NCBI GenBank assembly: GCA_905215765.1
Contig: CAJMRP010000017.1
Coordinates: 1 to 23,709 of the forward strand
DNA: 23,709 nucleotides
Direction of reading: 5' to 3'
From: an uncultured bacterium
GTDB lineage: Bacteria > Actinomycetota > Coriobacteriia > Coriobacteriales > Coriobacteriaceae
Numbering within the stretch: position 1 is the first letter of the stretch; every line of letters begins with the position of its first letter. Positions 22,669 to 23,709 of the stretch are shown piece after piece. The notes beneath the pieces were generated by a model, which saw nothing but the letters and a program-made list of their open reading frames with translations, was not told the origin of the DNA and made no database searches. The position numbers and the translations under genes are program-made.

Positions 22669-23709
22669 ATGGCGGAATTCAAATCGAGCGCGATTGATAG
22701 CGATGCAGTTGAGGCAGTACCTACGCTGGCCTTCGACGTGATTGCTATCGGCGGCCTGCCGGCATGGCTGCCGCACTTGCCGCGCATAAGGCCGGCGCGC
22801 GCGTGGCCATCGTGGAGCGCGAGCAGCACCTGGGCGGCATCCTCCGTCAGTGCATCCACCCCGGCTTTGGCCTGTCGCACTTTAAGCAGGAGCTCACCGG
22901 TCCCGAGTACGCGCAGCGCTTTATCGACCAGGTGCACGCAACCGACATTGCGCTGTTCCTGAACAGCATGGTGATTGGGATTGGTTCAGGCGAGCCTACG
23001 AAAGACACCGCAGTCCATGCCGTCACGCTCATGAACCCCGCCGGCATGCTGCAGCTCACCGGGCGCGCGATCGTCCTTGCCATGGGTTGCCGCGAGCGCA
23101 CGCGCAGCGAGATCAAGATCCCCGGCAGCCGACCCGCCGGCGTGTTTACGGCGGGCCTGGCACAGCGATACATCAATATCGAAAATCTCAAGCCCGGCTC
23201 GCGTGCCGTCATTTTGGGCTCGGGCGATATCGGGCTGATCATGGCACGCCGCTGCACGCTCGATGCGATTTCCGTCGAGGGCGTGTACGAGCTCATGCCG
23301 TACGCCAACGGTCTGCGCCGCAACGTCAAGAACTGCCTGGACGACTTTGGCATTCCGCTGCATCTGTCCACCACCGTCACGCGCGTGATCGGACACGATC
23401 GCGTGGAGGCCGTCGAGGTGAGTCAGGTCGACGAGAGCCTGGCGCCCATTCCGGGAACCGAACGCGTTGTTCCGTGCGACACGCTGCTGCTTTCGGTGGG
23501 TCTGATTCCCGAAAACGAGCTTTCAGTGGGCGCGGGCGTTGAGCTTGACCCACGCACGCGCGGCGCCGTGGTGGACCAGAGCCTGCAAACGGGCGTGCCG
23601 AGCATCTTTGCCTGTGGCAACGTGCTGCACGTGCACGACCTGGCCGACAACGTGACGACCGAGTCCGAGCGCGCCGGTGCAGCCGCGGCGGCGTACGCGC
23701 TGGGGAACG
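22669..23709 (+). pseudogene. Frameshifted NAD(P)/FAD-dependent oxidoreductase (GlpB-like partner), 3' end outside window
   Basis: The first frame encodes ...TLAFDVIAIGG and then loses sense. The frame beginning near 22757 continues AGMAAALAAHKAGARVAIVE and stays open to the window end. Restoring the expected GGGPAG flavin-binding motif would need four more bases at about 22748-22757, so a short deletion within a GGC-rich stretch has broken the gene. The rest is intact: GGILRQCIHPGFGLSHF, LAMGCRERTRSE, the NAD-binding VILGSGDIGLIMARR, and FACGNVLHVHDLADNV, typical of the flavoprotein encoded after GlpA-like proteins and before a DUF1667 gene in many anaerobes. Its ATG immediately follows the upstream stop. 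It may be a true mutation, an assembly error, or a reversible slippage. Confidence 0.8.

Noticed and set aside
21534..22937. Open minus-strand frame of 467 codons opposite the GlpA-like gene
   Set aside because: It has no recognisable domain, no ribosome site, and the plus strand carries a full flavoprotein with all motifs.

Overview
The window looks like chromosomal DNA of a high-G+C gut actinobacterium of the class Coriobacteriia, most likely Collinsella or a close relative. This rests on the G/C-rich third positions of the housekeeping genes, the fused RmlC-RmlD protein, the NusG-like regulator at the head of a polysaccharide operon, and the FAD-oxidoreductase pair at the right end. It is recognition from memory, not a database match.

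Positions 1-14568 (all minus strand, read right to left) form an exopolysaccharide/capsule locus. It starts with a LoaP-type NusG paralogue, followed by a membrane sugar-phosphate transferase that starts the lipid-linked unit. Next come a GT4 glycosyltransferase, a polysaccharide pyruvyl transferase, an iron-sulfur FrhB-like protein, a second GT4, a GT2, a Wzy-type polymerase and a Wzx-type flippase, and then dTDP-rhamnose synthesis: rmlA, rmlB and an rmlC-rmlD fusion cut by the window edge. The middle genes are clearly A/T-richer than the rml genes, as expected for exchangeable capsule loci. A two-gene cassette, a DUF4869-like protein plus a P-loop ATPase with a TOPRIM-like second half, sits between rmlA and rmlB just after a terminator-like hairpin. 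It has no obvious link to sugar metabolism and is the best candidate here for an undescribed system.

Positions 14569-17298 hold a non-coding stretch with tandem terminators and GTAC-containing inverted repeats, then thrS (a short threonyl-tRNA synthetase without the N-terminal TGS domain) and a small membrane zinc-ribbon protein.

Positions 17399-17732 carry a striking array with an 80-bp period. Each unit is a pair of ~15-17-bp inverted arms around a 25-bp centre, with 23-bp linkers between units. A lone degenerate copy lies at about 20980-21035.

Positions 17772-20890 are bounded by a 25-bp direct repeat (24/25 identical) whose left copy overlaps the 3' end of a tyrosine-recombinase remnant. 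This is read as a ~3.1-kb defective integrated element. It holds the integrase fragment, a possible plus-strand small RNA, an MqsR-like toxin with a Zn-finger/HTH/Panacea antitoxin, a 56-residue orphan, a divergent pair of Xre regulators, and an ORF that runs through the right repeat.

Positions 21204-23709 (plus strand) hold a glycerol-3-phosphate-dehydrogenase-like flavoprotein with a [2Fe-2S] domain, then a second flavoprotein broken by a short deletion in its FAD-binding glycine motif and cut by the window end.
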